NCBI RefSeq assembly: GCF_039529835.1
Contig: NZ_CP154262.1
Coordinates: forward strand, 558,001-622,000
Length of the DNA: 64,000 bases
Reading direction: 5' to 3'
DNA from: Arthrobacter sp. TMP15
GTDB lineage: Bacteria > Actinomycetota > Actinomycetes > Actinomycetales > Micrococcaceae
Shown: positions 52,543 through 64,000 of the stretch, in pieces
Layout of the letters: each line of letters starts with the position of its first letter
Numbering within the stretch: position 1 is the stretch's first letter
Translations under genes and position numbers: made by a program
Notes under the pieces: model-generated
Database searches by the model: none
Told to the model about the DNA's origin: nothing
Seen by the model: only the letters and a program-made list of their open reading frames with translations

Positions 52543-53504
52543 TAAAGTGAAACCTCCCGGCGGCGCAGAACTTGAAGCTGCAGCAGCGAAATGATGAGCG
52601 TAATGATGAAGAAGATGATGGCATTTGCCATTTGGTAGGAGTAGTCCCCGCCAGCAAAACCGGAAAAAATGCGCATGGCCACGGACTGGGTTGCCGTGCC
52701 GGGGCCACCTCCTGTCAAGGCCACGATAATCTCGTAGGTGCCCAGATAGCCCTTGAAACCAAGAATGATATTAATGACCACATACCCGGCGATCAGCGGA
52801 ATGCTGATGCTGCGTATTTGGCGCCAGGCCCCTGCCCCATCAAGGGCCGCCGCCTCAGTCACATCCGCAGGGATGCTCTGCAGACCAGCCAAGTAGATGA
52901 TGGTTGCCCCAGGGGCGCCCTGCCAGACGGTGACGAAGACGATTGCTACCCACGCCCAATGCTCATTGGCCAAGATGCTGGTGGCCAGCGGGGAGAATCC
53001 AAAAGTCTCGGCAAGGGTGGGCACGGTGGTGGAGAACAAGTAGTTGAAGACGTAAGCAACAATCAGCCCGGAGAGCACCATAGGGATGAAGTAGATGCCG
53101 CGAATACCTGTCTTGAACTTAATTTTGGCGTTCAAACCCAGGGCCAGTAGCAACGCCACCACGTTCACAGTGAGGGTTGCCACGATGGCGAAGAAGAAAG
53201 TGAAAAGGTAAGAGGCAAGTATTTCCGGATCGCTGAAGATGTTCCGGAAATTTTGGAAGCCAATCATTTTCCAATCGCCGTAGCCGGCGTAATTGGTAAA
53301 GCTAAAGAATCCGCCAATGATGGCTGGGACTGTGCTGAACAGGGCGAACAAAATAAGCACCGGAATGATCATCCAGTAATACGTGGGATCAACCTTGCGC
53401 CCTCGGTATGTTTGGGCCGGCGCGGCGGCAAGTTGGGCCTGTTTGGTCGGTTGGGTACTAGGCCTGGACGGCGTGGGTGTGCTGACGTCGGCTGGGGCAG
53501 TCAT
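52542..53504 (-). CDS. ABC sugar permease, MalF type
   Basis: Membrane permease of 320 residues with six spans, CUT1 class. A hydrophilic N-terminus rich in Pro/Thr/Ala precedes YYWMIIPVLILFALFSTVPAI. The coupling segment is IPADVTEAAALDGAGAWRQIRSISIPLI, and the ALTGGGPGTATQSVAMRIF loop is characteristic of MalF-like sugar permeases. AAAGGAC precedes the ATG, and the binding-protein gene ends 17 bases upstream. The importer probably takes up an alpha-glucoside, judged from the GH13 enzyme in the same operon. Confidence 0.94.
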   Translation of the reverse strand: MTAPADVSTPTPSRPSTQPTKQAQLAAAPAQTYRGRKVDPTYYWMIIPVLILFALFSTVPAIIGGFFSFTNYAGYGDWKMIGFQNFRNIFSDPEILASYLFTFFFAIVATLTVNVVALLLALGLNAKIKFKTGIRGIYFIPMVLSGLIVAYVFNYLFSTTVPTLAETFGFSPLATSILANEHWAWVAIVFVTVWQGAPGATIIYLAGLQSIPADVTEAAALDGAGAWRQIRSISIPLIAGYVVINIILGFKGYLGTYEIIVALTGGGPGTATQSVAMRIFSGFAGGDYSYQMANAIIFFIITLIISLLQLQVLRRREVSL

Positions 53505-53520
53505 GATTGTCCTTTAAAAT

Positions 53521-54786
53521 CTAGGCGTTGCGAGTGGCAACGCGGTGCCAAGCGTCGTCGAGCGTGGTCAGGAAAGCTTCGTCATTTCCGTTCAAAGCCA
53601 AGGTTTGGAAGTAATTGTTCAAGGTGATGGCCGGCGGAAAGTAGTTGGTAACGTTGAGGTAGTACTTACCGGAGCTGATCAACGGCTGCAGCCCGGCGAT
53701 CTGAGGGTTGATGTCTTGTGAACCCTGCTTCAGAGGAGAGAACGCGGAGAATTTGCTGTTGTAGGCGCTAACAACTGCAGGGTCCATCAAGTAATTGACG
53801 AACCGTTTTGCCGCTGCAAGTCGTGGAGAAGAGCGGACAATTGAAAATGTCATGTCCAGGGTAACTTGGGCGTGCGTATCGGCGGGATCTTCGCTTGTGG
53901 GCAGTGCAAAGGTGCCCACTTTGAGGTCCGGATTGATGGTTGTTAGCTCGGACAACGCCCAAGGCCCCTGCATATACATGGCGGCACCGCCCTTGGCGAA
54001 GGCAGCGTTGCCATCGGTGTAGGACTTACTGCCAGCATCTTTTTGGGTGAATTCTAGAATCTCAAGAAACTTATCGGTGGCAGACTTGAAACCGGTGCTG
54101 AAGGAAAGCTTGGTGCTGGTTTTCAGTTCCTCAGCAGTGCGCGGCATGTGGGAGAAGAAATCTGCAAGATCCACTGTTCCTCCAGCGGTGTAACCGTAGG
54201 GCTGTCCCAGCGTCCAGGAGTCCCTGAAAGTCCCGTAGATTGGCGTGATCCCGGCAGTCTTGAACTTCTTGCATACTGTGAGAAATTCGCTCCACGTGGC
54301 GGGAACCTCTACCCCGTGTTCGGCAAAGAGCGTCTTGTTGTAAATAACGCCTGCGGCTGCCAATGAAAAGGGCAACGCGCTGAGCTCTGATCCTTGATAC
54401 TGCCCAAAGGATTTGATGAGTTCGAGCGCTTTGGGATCGGCCATAGTTGCTGCCGGGAGGTCGGAGAGGTCAGCGAAAATGCCCTTGCTGGTGAAATCTG
54501 CCACTGTTACCGAGTATGAGTTAGTGACAACATCCGCGGGGTTATTGCGGATCAGCCCGGGTACCCAATTGCCGGCATTGAAGTCCTGGATGACGCGGAT
54601 ATCAGTATTCTTTGACTCAAAATCCTTGATCAAAGTGTTGAAATATTCCACCACTTCGGGTTTGTTTTGCTGCAGACGTATTGTGGTGATGCCGTCGGTG
54701 CCTGAGCAGGCAGGTAGTGCCAGTGCCGCTCCGGCAACAGTGGCTAGAGACAAAAGCTTCCGACGGGTGAAGGCGGATGGGCTCAC
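53521..54786 (-). CDS. ABC sugar-binding lipoprotein, MalE/family 1 type
   Basis: Extracellular binding lipoprotein of 421 residues. The signal region FTRRKLLSLATVAGAALALPAC combines twin arginines with a lipobox, so Tat export is possible. The mature part begins TTIRLQQNKPEVVEYFNTLIKDFESKN, and the later FAKGGAAMYMQGPWALSEL segment is diagnostic of family 1 sugar-binding proteins. The GTG start has GGGA upstream. It leads the operon that includes MalFG-type permeases, GH13 glucosidase and polyphosphate glucokinase, and is divergent from a ROK regulator with a palindrome between them. Confidence 0.94.
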   Translation of the reverse strand: MSPSAFTRRKLLSLATVAGAALALPACSGTDGITTIRLQQNKPEVVEYFNTLIKDFESKNTDIRVIQDFNAGNWVPGLIRNNPADVVTNSYSVTVADFTSKGIFADLSDLPAATMADPKALELIKSFGQYQGSELSALPFSLAAAGVIYNKTLFAEHGVEVPATWSEFLTVCKKFKTAGITPIYGTFRDSWTLGQPYGYTAGGTVDLADFFSHMPRTAEELKTSTKLSFSTGFKSATDKFLEILEFTQKDAGSKSYTDGNAAFAKGGAAMYMQGPWALSELTTINPDLKVGTFALPTSEDPADTHAQVTLDMTFSIVRSSPRLAAAKRFVNYLMDPAVVSAYNSKFSAFSPLKQGSQDINPQIAGLQPLISSGKYYLNVTNYFPPAITLNNYFQTLALNGNDEAFLTTLDDAWHRVATRNA

Positions 54787-54906
54787 TGCATAGTTCCCGC
54801 AGTGGATGACAGAATGGCCTGCATAAAAACTCCTTTGTTCTTTCTGGCAGCAGTGGAGCTGTGTTGCGACCCGGAAGCGAACAGTTATAGAAAATTTGAC
54901 TCATAT

Positions 54907-54921
54907 ATTTAGATTCTAAAT
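54907..54921. promoter_or_regulatory. palindrome between sugar importer and ROK regulator
   Basis: ATTTAGA-T-TCTAAAT, a perfect 7-base inverted repeat around one base, lies in the 190-base divergent gap. It is a strong candidate operator for the ROK regulator acting on both directions. Confidence 0.6.
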
Positions 54922-54976
54922 TTATCTCCTGTTAGTATTATGTACATCACACGGTAAGACGTCAAGGGATGATTTC

Positions 54977-56176
54977 TTGGAACTCACGGCAAGTACGCCC
55001 CAGCAGCTCCGGCAGAGGAATATGAGTGTCATTTTGGCGCACATGCGGCGGTGTGAAGCTGTTACCGGCACTGACCTTATCGAGGCAACTGGGTTGGCGC
55101 GTGCAACAGTCATAGCGGTATGCGATGACTTGATTGAAGCCGGCTGGGTGCGGGAATTACCGTCGCAAAAACTAACAGTGCAAAAAGGGCGCCCGGCACG
55201 AATCTTCGAATTTGATGCTCTGGCCGGAGTGGTTGTGGGTCTGGACTTCGGGGCGGCCAAGACCACTGCACTGGTGGCAGACTTGCGCGGAAACATTCTG
55301 GCAAAGGCCACAGAGAACCTGGGCGGTTTCACTGCTCCTGATGCCCAACGCCTAGCCACTATTGACAAAGCCATCAAGAAGGTACTGGGTGAGGCAGGGG
55401 TTGCCTCTACTGATGTGCTGGTTGCTGGGGTAGGTATTGCCGCGCCGGTGGACCGCAGCGGAAACATCTCCCACAGCCAACTCTTCTGGGAAAGCTTTGA
55501 CATTGGCATCCAAGAGAATCTGCGTGACCGCTACGGCTGGCCCGTGCTGCTGGGAAACGATGCCAACCTGGCGGCCATGGCCGAGCATTGGATGGGTGTG
55601 GGCAAGGAAGTTAGCGATCTAGCCGTCATGTTGGCAGGTGAGCGCATTGGCTTCGGACTGATGGATTCGGCTCAACTGCGCCATGGCGTATCAGGGCGCA
55701 GCGGTGAAGTGGGACTTTTAGAGTTGGTAGATGGAGTGGGCACTCCGGATGGAATTGCGGCATTAGCCCGCGACATGGCTCTAGCCGCCTGCAAAACCGG
55801 CGCTCCGGCAACAGTCCTAACTACCCAAGTGGACGCACACAGCGGGGAGATCCCCGCCGAGGCCGTCTTTGCCGCGGCAGCACAGGGGGACCAAGTAGCT
55901 CAACAGATCCTTGATTCCATTGGCAGGCGTATCGCCAGGGTTGTGGCGATCATGGCAACGTTTACGGATCCTGAACTTGTGGTGATTGGTGGGGCAGTGG
56001 CGGCATCTTCGGAGGTTCTGCTCAAACCCCTGCGAGAGGAACTGGTCCGGTTCATGCCTAACCCTCCTCGCGTGGAAGTCTCTACCCTTGGCGACGCCAT
56101 AGTTGGCCTAGGTGCGGTTCGGTTAGCCCTTGACTATGTGGAAAAACATGCCTTGGACTTGCTGCTGGTCGGCTAG
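54977..56176 (+). CDS. ROK-family transcriptional regulator
   Basis: Regulator of 399 residues. The winged helix at residues 10-65 includes NMSVILAHMRRCEAVTGTDLIEATGLARATVIAVCDDLIEAGWV-type recognition sequence. The ROK domain starts VVVGLDFGAAKTTALVADLRG and contains AGVGIAAPVDRSG, VLLGNDANLAAMAEH and ELVVIGGAVAAS. The TTG at 54977 has AAGGGA upstream; an ATG at 55022 is possible. It is divergent from the alpha-glucoside importer operon and probably controls it. The sulfatase remnant and beta-galactosidase genes lie downstream on the same strand, so wider control of glycoside genes is possible. Confidence 0.9.
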   Translation: MELTASTPQQLRQRNMSVILAHMRRCEAVTGTDLIEATGLARATVIAVCDDLIEAGWVRELPSQKLTVQKGRPARIFEFDALAGVVVGLDFGAAKTTALVADLRGNILAKATENLGGFTAPDAQRLATIDKAIKKVLGEAGVASTDVLVAGVGIAAPVDRSGNISHSQLFWESFDIGIQENLRDRYGWPVLLGNDANLAAMAEHWMGVGKEVSDLAVMLAGERIGFGLMDSAQLRHGVSGRSGEVGLLELVDGVGTPDGIAALARDMALAACKTGAPATVLTTQVDAHSGEIPAEAVFAAAAQGDQVAQQILDSIGRRIARVVAIMATFTDPELVVIGGAVAASSEVLLKPLREELVRFMPNPPRVEVSTLGDAIVGLGAVRLALDYVEKHALDLLLVG

Positions 56177-56243
56177 ATACCTGCGAACAAGCGTAAGAAT
56201 AGGGGCACTGCGCTATGCAACCTCACTTTATTGCGATCATCAC

Positions 56244-56306
56244 CAATGACCAAAGACCAAAGACCAAAGACCAAAGACCAAAGACCGATGACCGATGACC
56301 AATGAC
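56244..56306. repeat. nine-copy heptamer array inside sulfatase 5' end
   Basis: Nine tandem 7-base units: caatgac, five caaagac, two cgatgac, caatgac. Removing 56 bases (eight units) joins the sulfatase start to the rest of the gene in frame. The variant units place TGA at 56289, 56296 and 56303, one in each frame. Confidence 0.92.
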
Positions 56307-57250
56307 CAAGGTGCGTGGGCCAGGGGGCGAACTATGCCCGAACGTATTTCCCCTGCCCTTGACCAGCCGGGTGCAGCGGGGCGGGAATTTACCGAGTTCT
56401 TTTGTGCTTCACCTGTTTGTTCACCTGCTCGGGCGTCGTTGCCCACCGGAAGAATGCCATCGGCACACGGGGTCCATTACTGGATCCGGGGCGAAAGTGA
56501 TGCAGGCTCAACCCGTGGCGTGCACTACCTGAAGCCGTTCTCATTCACCCCAGAGTTACTACCAGCCTCCGGTTACAGTTATGCACACTCGGGAAAGTGG
56601 CAGCTGGGTGATGCCAGAGAAGCCGCACCCGGTTTCAACCGCTGGTTCAGCCATCTCTCCGGCGGGGCCCCTACTACGGTGCGGCAGTCTCTGACAATGG
56701 CGAATTGCGCACCGAACCTGGTTACATCAGTGACGCCATAGGGTCCAGAACACCACCCGGAACTACTAAGAGCACTGCATCAGGGGTACGACTTCCCCAG
56801 CATTGTCCACGAAGATGCCCATGATTGGTCCAAGTGGAACAAGTGGGACAACGGCGAGCTTGCCGCCGCCATGCGCTGTCCCCAAGAGGCCCTCAGAGGA
56901 TTTTGTGCTGCGCTGACGGGAGTAGACCAAGGTGCACAAAAGCTGGTCGCCGACTTGGAGGAATTGGGCGCACGCCAGGACACCTAGATCATCTTTCTTC
57001 CCGACAATGGTTTCAGTTGTGGCCACCACGGCATCTGGGGCAAAGACAACGGCACCACACCCTTGAATGTTTGGGAGGATTCGATCCGTGTCCCTTTCTT
57101 CAGCGATAGACCATGCAGCATTGCGCCGATTTTGGACCACCGCACAACGGCAGCGGTTTCTCTGCACGCAACCTTGTTGGAACAAGCCGGTGTGCAAAAA
57201 CCGCAGGATCCTTGGGGTGCGGGGGGAATCATGTGCCAAGTCCCCACTGA

Positions 57251-57324
57251 CTGTGCCTGGTTCTGTGCCTGGTCATAGGCTGGGGACTCGGGTTAAGACT
57301 AGGCTGGGGACTCGTCAGGGGACT
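57251..57324. repeat. short tandem repeats in sulfatase remnant
   Basis: ctgtgcctgg recurs at 57251 and 57263 (period 12), and a 24-base unit starting aggctggggactcg occurs at 57277 and 57301. They replace a less conserved part of the sulfatase and accompany a frame change. Confidence 0.8.
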
Positions 57325-57649
57325 AGCCAGGATTTGAATACGGCTGTGGTGATCTATCACGAGTACGGTGGAACGCGCATGATCTGTACCGGATATTATA
57401 AATACGTTTACCGCCATGCTGGTCCTGATGAGCTCTCCGAGCTAAAAGCAGACCCGCAAGAATGCCACTGCTTGATTGGCGATGAACGCCATGCGGGAGT
57501 ACTTTCCCAACTCCATCAACGCCTTGTGCGGTGGTTTCAAGACCCCAGTCATGCGGCCTATGACGGCTTTAGCCGCCCAGTCACCGGATTGGGACAAAAC
57601 TCGCCGGTAAGGACGCCACTAACTGACGAGGAACGGTACGAGCGCGTAA

Positions 57650-60661
<3,012 letters not shown>

Positions 60662-60878
60662 ACCGCAGCGCTTGGAAAATGCAGGCTTTATAGTTTCCCG
60701 TAGCCAGCCAGGTTTCAAAACAGCAGTCACGACATGTGTTTTTGTGATTCTGCTGAGCAGCGGCGGTTGGGCAGGCTCAAGGTGCGTGGTGGTTGCTTAT
60801 AATGATGCCGCGCGTAGTCCTACTGCTACGGATTTTGCTGGACTGTTGGCGGCGTTCTCACACACGCCACCCACACCT

Positions 60879-61814
60879 TCAGCCTTCCGTCGCGGTGTGG
60901 ACAGCTTCTGCTGTGGGTACAGTATCCGCGGGTTTAACGCTCTCAGCTGTCCTCTTTGTGGCATTCAAGAACCGGTAGGCCATAACAGCCAAGCCAATAG
61001 CAGCGGCCACAATGCCCAGAATGCCAATAATGAAGTTAGCCGGCGTGGCCAGCTCCTGTACCAAGACAAACACGCCCATTAGGAGCACAAAGTAACCAAA
61101 CCCTGTGCGCAGACGGGCCTCGGGGATGCGTCCGACTAGACGCGCACCAATAAATGAGCCGAGAATGGCCGCTACTGTTACCCCTCCTACCAGGGCCCAG
61201 TCTAGGCTGACAATAGTGAGGTAGCCGCCAAGGCCTGCGAAGGATTTCATGGCAATCACCACCAATGAGGTGCCGACGGCCACAGGCATGGACAGCCCGC
61301 CCAGTAACGCCAGTGCCGGCACAACGAGGAATCCACCGCCGGCGCCAACAAGGCCTGTCACCAGCCCAACAATGAGGCCCTCGAGGATGACCTTAGTGAC
61401 CGGCAGCTCACCACCCCGGTTACTCCCCTCACCGGTTGCAGAGGTGGGCTCTTTGCGCCCACGAATCATGGCCAGGGATGTTGCCACCATCATCAGTGCG
61501 AAGGCAAGCATAAGGATGGTGCCGGGAATGTGGCCACCAAGGAGTCCTCCTGCAAACGCCCCGACCATGCCTGCGGCACCGAAAATCAGTCCGGTGCGCC
61601 ACCGCACCCTCTTTTTGCGCGCATGATTAACTGCGCTGACAGCTGAGGTTGCGCCGACCACGAACAACGAGGCAGCAATCGCTTCCTTCGGGTTCATCCC
61701 GGCCACGTAAGTCAGGATCGGCACGGTAAGAATAGAACCACCACCGCCGAGCAGACCCAAGGAAAGCCCGATCAGCACCGAAAGCAGGAGGACGGCAACG
61801 AGAGTAACTGTCAT
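60879..61814 (-). CDS. TauE/SafE-family sulfite exporter-like protein
   Basis: Membrane protein of 311 residues with eight or so spans in two repeated halves, the TauE/SafE (DUF81) layout. LIGLSLGLLGGGGSILTVPILTYVAG opens the first half and LVTGLVGAGGGFLVVPALALLGG the second. Proteins of the family export sulfite, sulfoacetate or related anions. The last 35 residues are hydrophilic. It follows the persulfide dioxygenase-rhodanese gene by 80 bases on the same strand, which fits export of sulfite or thiosulfate made from sulfide or persulfide. Confidence 0.92.
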   Translation of the reverse strand: MTVTLVAVLLLSVLIGLSLGLLGGGGSILTVPILTYVAGMNPKEAIAASLFVVGATSAVSAVNHARKKRVRWRTGLIFGAAGMVGAFAGGLLGGHIPGTILMLAFALMMVATSLAMIRGRKEPTSATGEGSNRGGELPVTKVILEGLIVGLVTGLVGAGGGFLVVPALALLGGLSMPVAVGTSLVVIAMKSFAGLGGYLTIVSLDWALVGGVTVAAILGSFIGARLVGRIPEARLRTGFGYFVLLMGVFVLVQELATPANFIIGILGIVAAAIGLAVMAYRFLNATKRTAESVKPADTVPTAEAVHTATEG

Positions 61815-61894
61815 TGGATAGGCCCCGTCTGTGCTTGTCTAGCGCGTGTTTATCTATAGAAGTGGTGCCGGCAGGAGAGCTAAGCAGGACGGTA

Positions 61895-63292
61895 TTAGCC
61901 GTTCTGCCTTTGGTGCCAGTCAGCCCAGCCGGCATAACTACCTTCGAGTTCAACGACGTCGAACCCTGCACGGCGCAAAGCGGAGGCGGCCACGGAGTTG
62001 CGGACGCCGGATTGGCAGTAGCTGACAATGGTGCCGGTCTCCGGTAACTGATCTGTATTCCAGAGCACCCGCCCAGCACTGAGCTGTTTGGAGCCGGGCA
62101 CATGACCATCCTCGTGTTCATTTTTGTTGCGAACATCAAGCAACAGTGCGGAATCGAATGCGGCCAGCTCAGCGGGGGAAATAGTGCGCGCAGCAGATAC
62201 CGGCAGGCCCGTCAAAGAGGTGATGAAGCCAGCAACCGCATCAATACCGACACGGATAAGGTGATCCCACATCTCCATGGCTGAATCTTGGTCAGATGCC
62301 AGCAGCACAACTGGGCGCTTATCGGTTTCCGGATCCAACGCCCAAGCGCCGTAGCTGGCAGATTTGGAACCCGCAGGAATGTTCAGCGCCCCTGCTACAG
62401 TGCCTTCATGAACTAGCGCGTGGTGCCGGGTATCCACAAGCCCAATTTCATCGGCGGCCAAGCGGGTGCCAAGCTCTTCCGTTGAAATTTCAGTCAGCGC
62501 GTCCCTACTGCCCAGAACGGCCGGGCCCTGTCGGTTTTGCCGTTTCATCCGGCCAAAATACGCAGGTGCATCGGGCTGGCCAGTAAGGAGAGTTGCAATA
62601 AATCCTGCCTCGTCATTGGCGGCCAAGTACGGACCCCACCAAGCAAAGTTGCGTTCGTAGCCAACAGTGGAGGAGGGGATGGCGCCCAGTGCTTTGCCAC
62701 AAGCGCTACCAGATCCGTGGCCTGGATATACCTGAATATAGTCAGGGAGTGTTAGGAACTTTTCCTTCAGTGAGGCAAACAGCTGGTGTGCTCCCAAAAA
62801 GCGGGTATCAGCACCTCCGGCGGTCTCATCCAGAAGATCCGGGCGGCCTAGATCGCCTGCGAAGACAAAGTCTCCGGAAAGCAAGAAACCCGGCTGGTCA
62901 CTGAACGCACCATCGGTGATCAGGAAAGAGAGATGCTCCGGAGTGTGACCGGGTGTGTGCAGAGCCTGGATGGCGATGTTTCCCAGTGTGATGGTGTCCT
63001 GATCATAAAGTCGAACTCCGTCGAAGCCGTACTGCCAGTCTTCTCCGCCTTCTCCTGAGAGGTAGGTGGTGGCACCGGTTGCTGCCGCGAGTTCGCGGGT
63101 TCCGGAGAGGTAATCGGCGTGGATGTGGGTTTCCGTGACGGCCACGATCTTCATACCGTTGCTGGCTGCGAGTTGCTGGTAAATTGCAATGTCGCGCCGG
63201 GCGTCAACCACCAGTGCCTCACCTTTGACCTGACAGCCAATGAGGTAACTTGCCTGCGCAAGGTCTTCATCATAAATACGTTCGAGAAGCAT
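61895..63292 (-). CDS. persulfide dioxygenase-rhodanese fusion (CstB-like)
   Basis: Protein of 465 residues with a metallo-beta-lactamase dioxygenase domain (about 1-240) and two rhodanese-like domains. The MBL motif is THIHADYLSG (His56, His58, Asp60), with later ligands in LHTPGHTPEH and LSGDFVFAGDLGRPDL, as in ETHE1-type persulfide dioxygenases. The first rhodanese-like domain (about 255-355) lacks an active cysteine; the second has Cys426 in VSYCQSGVRNS. The layout matches CstB of staphylococci, which turns persulfides into thiosulfate. The ATG at 63292 has AGGAGA upstream; a longer frame runs into the promoter. CsoR/CstR-like palindromes lie upstream. Confidence 0.92.
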   Translation of the reverse strand: MLLERIYDEDLAQASYLIGCQVKGEALVVDARRDIAIYQQLAASNGMKIVAVTETHIHADYLSGTRELAAATGATTYLSGEGGEDWQYGFDGVRLYDQDTITLGNIAIQALHTPGHTPEHLSFLITDGAFSDQPGFLLSGDFVFAGDLGRPDLLDETAGGADTRFLGAHQLFASLKEKFLTLPDYIQVYPGHGSGSACGKALGAIPSSTVGYERNFAWWGPYLAANDEAGFIATLLTGQPDAPAYFGRMKRQNRQGPAVLGSRDALTEISTEELGTRLAADEIGLVDTRHHALVHEGTVAGALNIPAGSKSASYGAWALDPETDKRPVVLLASDQDSAMEMWDHLIRVGIDAVAGFITSLTGLPVSAARTISPAELAAFDSALLLDVRNKNEHEDGHVPGSKQLSAGRVLWNTDQLPETGTIVSYCQSGVRNSVAASALRRAGFDVVELEGSYAGWADWHQRQNG

Positions 63293-63321
63293 ATCTCTCC
63301 TAGGTAAAATGAATGATCCCA

Positions 63322-63337
63322 ATACCCCATGGGGTAT
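63322..63337 (-). promoter_or_regulatory. CsoR/CstR-like palindrome 1
   Basis: ataccccatggggtat is a perfect 16-base palindrome about 30 bases upstream of the dioxygenase start. It matches the ATACCCC...GGGGTAT form of CsoR-family sites. Confidence 0.75.
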
Positions 63338-63350
63338 GTGGTTAGTTCTC

Positions 63351-63379
63351 ATCATAATACGCCCTAGGGTATTGTGCAA
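63351..63379 (-). promoter_or_regulatory. promoter with CsoR/CstR-like site in spacer
   Basis: On the minus strand TTGCAC (63379-63374) and TATGAT (63356-63351) form a -35/-10 pair with a 17-base spacer. The spacer holds the core CCCTAGGG of a second palindrome-like site (63357-63372). A repressor bound there would block RNA polymerase directly. Confidence 0.72.
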
Positions 63380-63435
63380 AGAAGGTTGGTGGCAGGTTTG
63401 AGCGTTAGATTGCCCCCGTGTGCGTAGAGAAAGAA

Positions 63436-63477
63436 AATTGACCGGCACGGGCTCCTCAGAGCCCGTGCCGGTCAATT
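63436..63477 (-). terminator. strong intrinsic terminator of PEP synthase gene
   Basis: Perfect 19-base stem (63436-63454 with 63459-63477) around a ctca loop, followed on the minus strand by a T-rich run. It lies about 60 bases after the PEP synthase stop codon. Confidence 0.9.
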
Positions 63478-63513
63478 ATGCGTGTGTGCGACCTCAGCTA
63501 AAAGTGCTCGCCA

Positions 63514-63591
63514 TTAACTGGCTCCGTTAGCTGGCTCCGTCAACTGGCGGTGTCAGCCGCAGTGCCGGCCGCAGTGCCGGCCGCAGTGCCC
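63514..63591. repeat. tandem repeats at PEP synthase 3' end
   Basis: Three copies of a 12-base unit gccgcagtgccg (63556-63591, last base variant) encode the C-terminal Ala-Gly-Thr-Ala repeats. Just beyond the stop codon a 13-base unit ttaactggctccg is present twice (63514-63539, one mismatch). Confidence 0.85.
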
Positions 63592-64000
63592 GCCAGACGC
63601 AGCCATGTATCCACCACTGTGTCAGGGTTCAAGGACACCGAATCGATGCCTTCACTGACAAGCCACTGGGCAAAGTCGGCGTGGTCGCTGGGACCTTGCC
63701 CGCAAATTCCCACATATTTCCCTCTGGCTTTGCACGCCGCAATGGCCATGCTGAGAAGCTTCTTGACCGCCGGATTGCGCTCATCGAAGCTGCCCGCCAC
63801 AATGGCGGAATCCCTGTCCAGCCCAAGCGTCAGCTGGGTCATGTCATTGGAACCGATGGAGAAGCCGTCGAAGAGATCTAAGAACTCATCGGCCAAAAGT
63901 GCATTGGCTGGCAGTTCACACATCATGATCACTTCCAGGCCGTTCTCACCTCGGCGCAGTCCATTCTCGGCAAGCAGCTCGATCACACCGCGACCCTCCT
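63540..64000 (-). CDS. ppsA: phosphoenolpyruvate synthase, C-terminal part
   Basis: The last 152 or so codons of PEP synthase, which makes PEP from pyruvate, ATP and water in gluconeogenesis; the frame is open to base 64000, so the N-terminal part lies outside the window. The PEP-utilising C-terminal domain is clear: [45 protein letters not shown] as a block, the catalytic cysteine in [12 protein letters not shown], and [14 protein letters not shown] near the end. After the conserved end LRLAG comes an extra Ala-Gly-Thr-Ala repeat tail encoded by a 12-base tandem repeat. A strong terminator follows. Confidence 0.95.
   Translation of the reverse strand, partial: EGRGVIELLAENGLRRGENGLEVIMMCELPANALLADEFLDLFDGFSIGSNDMTQLTLGLDRDSAIVAGSFDERNPAVKKLLSMAIAACKARGKYVGICGQGPSDHADFAQWLVSEGIDSVSLNPDTVVDTWLRLAGTAAGTAAGTAADTAS

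Noticed and set aside
56244-56306. Phase-variable switch in which heptamer copy number turns the sulfatase on and off
   Set aside because: The variant heptamers place a TGA in each of the three frames (56289, 56296, 56303), so changing the number of upstream units alone cannot restore the gene, and other lesions exist downstream.
63293-63475. Sixty-one-codon N-terminal extension of the persulfide dioxygenase
   Set aside because: It would run through the terminator stem, both operators and the promoter; the ATG at 63292 has AGGAGA upstream.

Overview
The window looks like a chromosomal accessory region of a high-GC actinobacterium of the Micrococcaceae, most likely Arthrobacter or a close relative. 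The grounds are GC-rich codon use with frequent GTG starts, a Cgl0159-type aldolase in the inositol cluster, a polyphosphate glucokinase, a MalFG-type sugar importer with no dedicated ATPase, and many ROK-family regulators. No tRNA, rRNA, insertion sequence, prophage or CRISPR array was seen. Nearly all the DNA codes for uptake and breakdown of carbon sources. Identifications come from reading motifs by eye; no database search was run.

Layout. (1) 1-9.1 kb, minus strand: a ROK regulator followed by a complete phosphotransferase system (ascorbate-type EIIA, EIIB and EIIC, an HPr, and an Enzyme I fused to an N-terminal transaldolase), ending in a transketolase cut by the left edge. (2) 9.5-14.6 kb: DJ-1/PfpI protein, aldo/keto reductase, PEP mutase/isocitrate lyase-like protein, and a cyclase-family hydrolase with an NCS1 permease. 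(3) 15.0-21.1 kb, plus strand: three different phosphatases or phosphodiesterases around an Fbp/Afu-type ABC importer, probably an organophosphate-scavenging operon. (4) 21.2-30.9 kb, minus strand: a ROK regulator, a second Fbp/Pot-like importer, an argininosuccinate-lyase-like enzyme, a PfkB kinase, an amidohydrolase and an oxidoreductase, a catabolic operon whose substrate I cannot name. (5) 31.1-49.0 kb: a full myo-inositol regulon with both MFS and ABC transporters, a GntR and a LacI regulator, and a tautomerase under the same type of operator. (6) 49.0-56.2 kb: alpha-glucoside importer, GH13 glucosidase, polyphosphate glucokinase and a divergent ROK regulator. (7) 56.2-60.7 kb: a decayed sulfatase gene and a LacZ-type beta-galactosidase. 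(8) 60.9-63.4 kb: a persulfide dioxygenase-rhodanese and a TauE-type exporter behind CsoR/CstR-like palindromes. (9) The 3' end of PEP synthase at the right edge.

How the parts fit. Each module pairs an importer with enzymes that carry its substrate into central metabolism and a local regulator next to a palindromic operator. The most unusual items are the transaldolase-Enzyme I fusion in an operon with transketolase, the lyase/kinase/amidohydrolase operon, and the phosphatase/importer operon. A further trait of the region is the number of short perfect or near-perfect tandem duplications (7-24 bp), often at the 3' ends of genes. One of them, 56 bp long, breaks the sulfatase reading frame.
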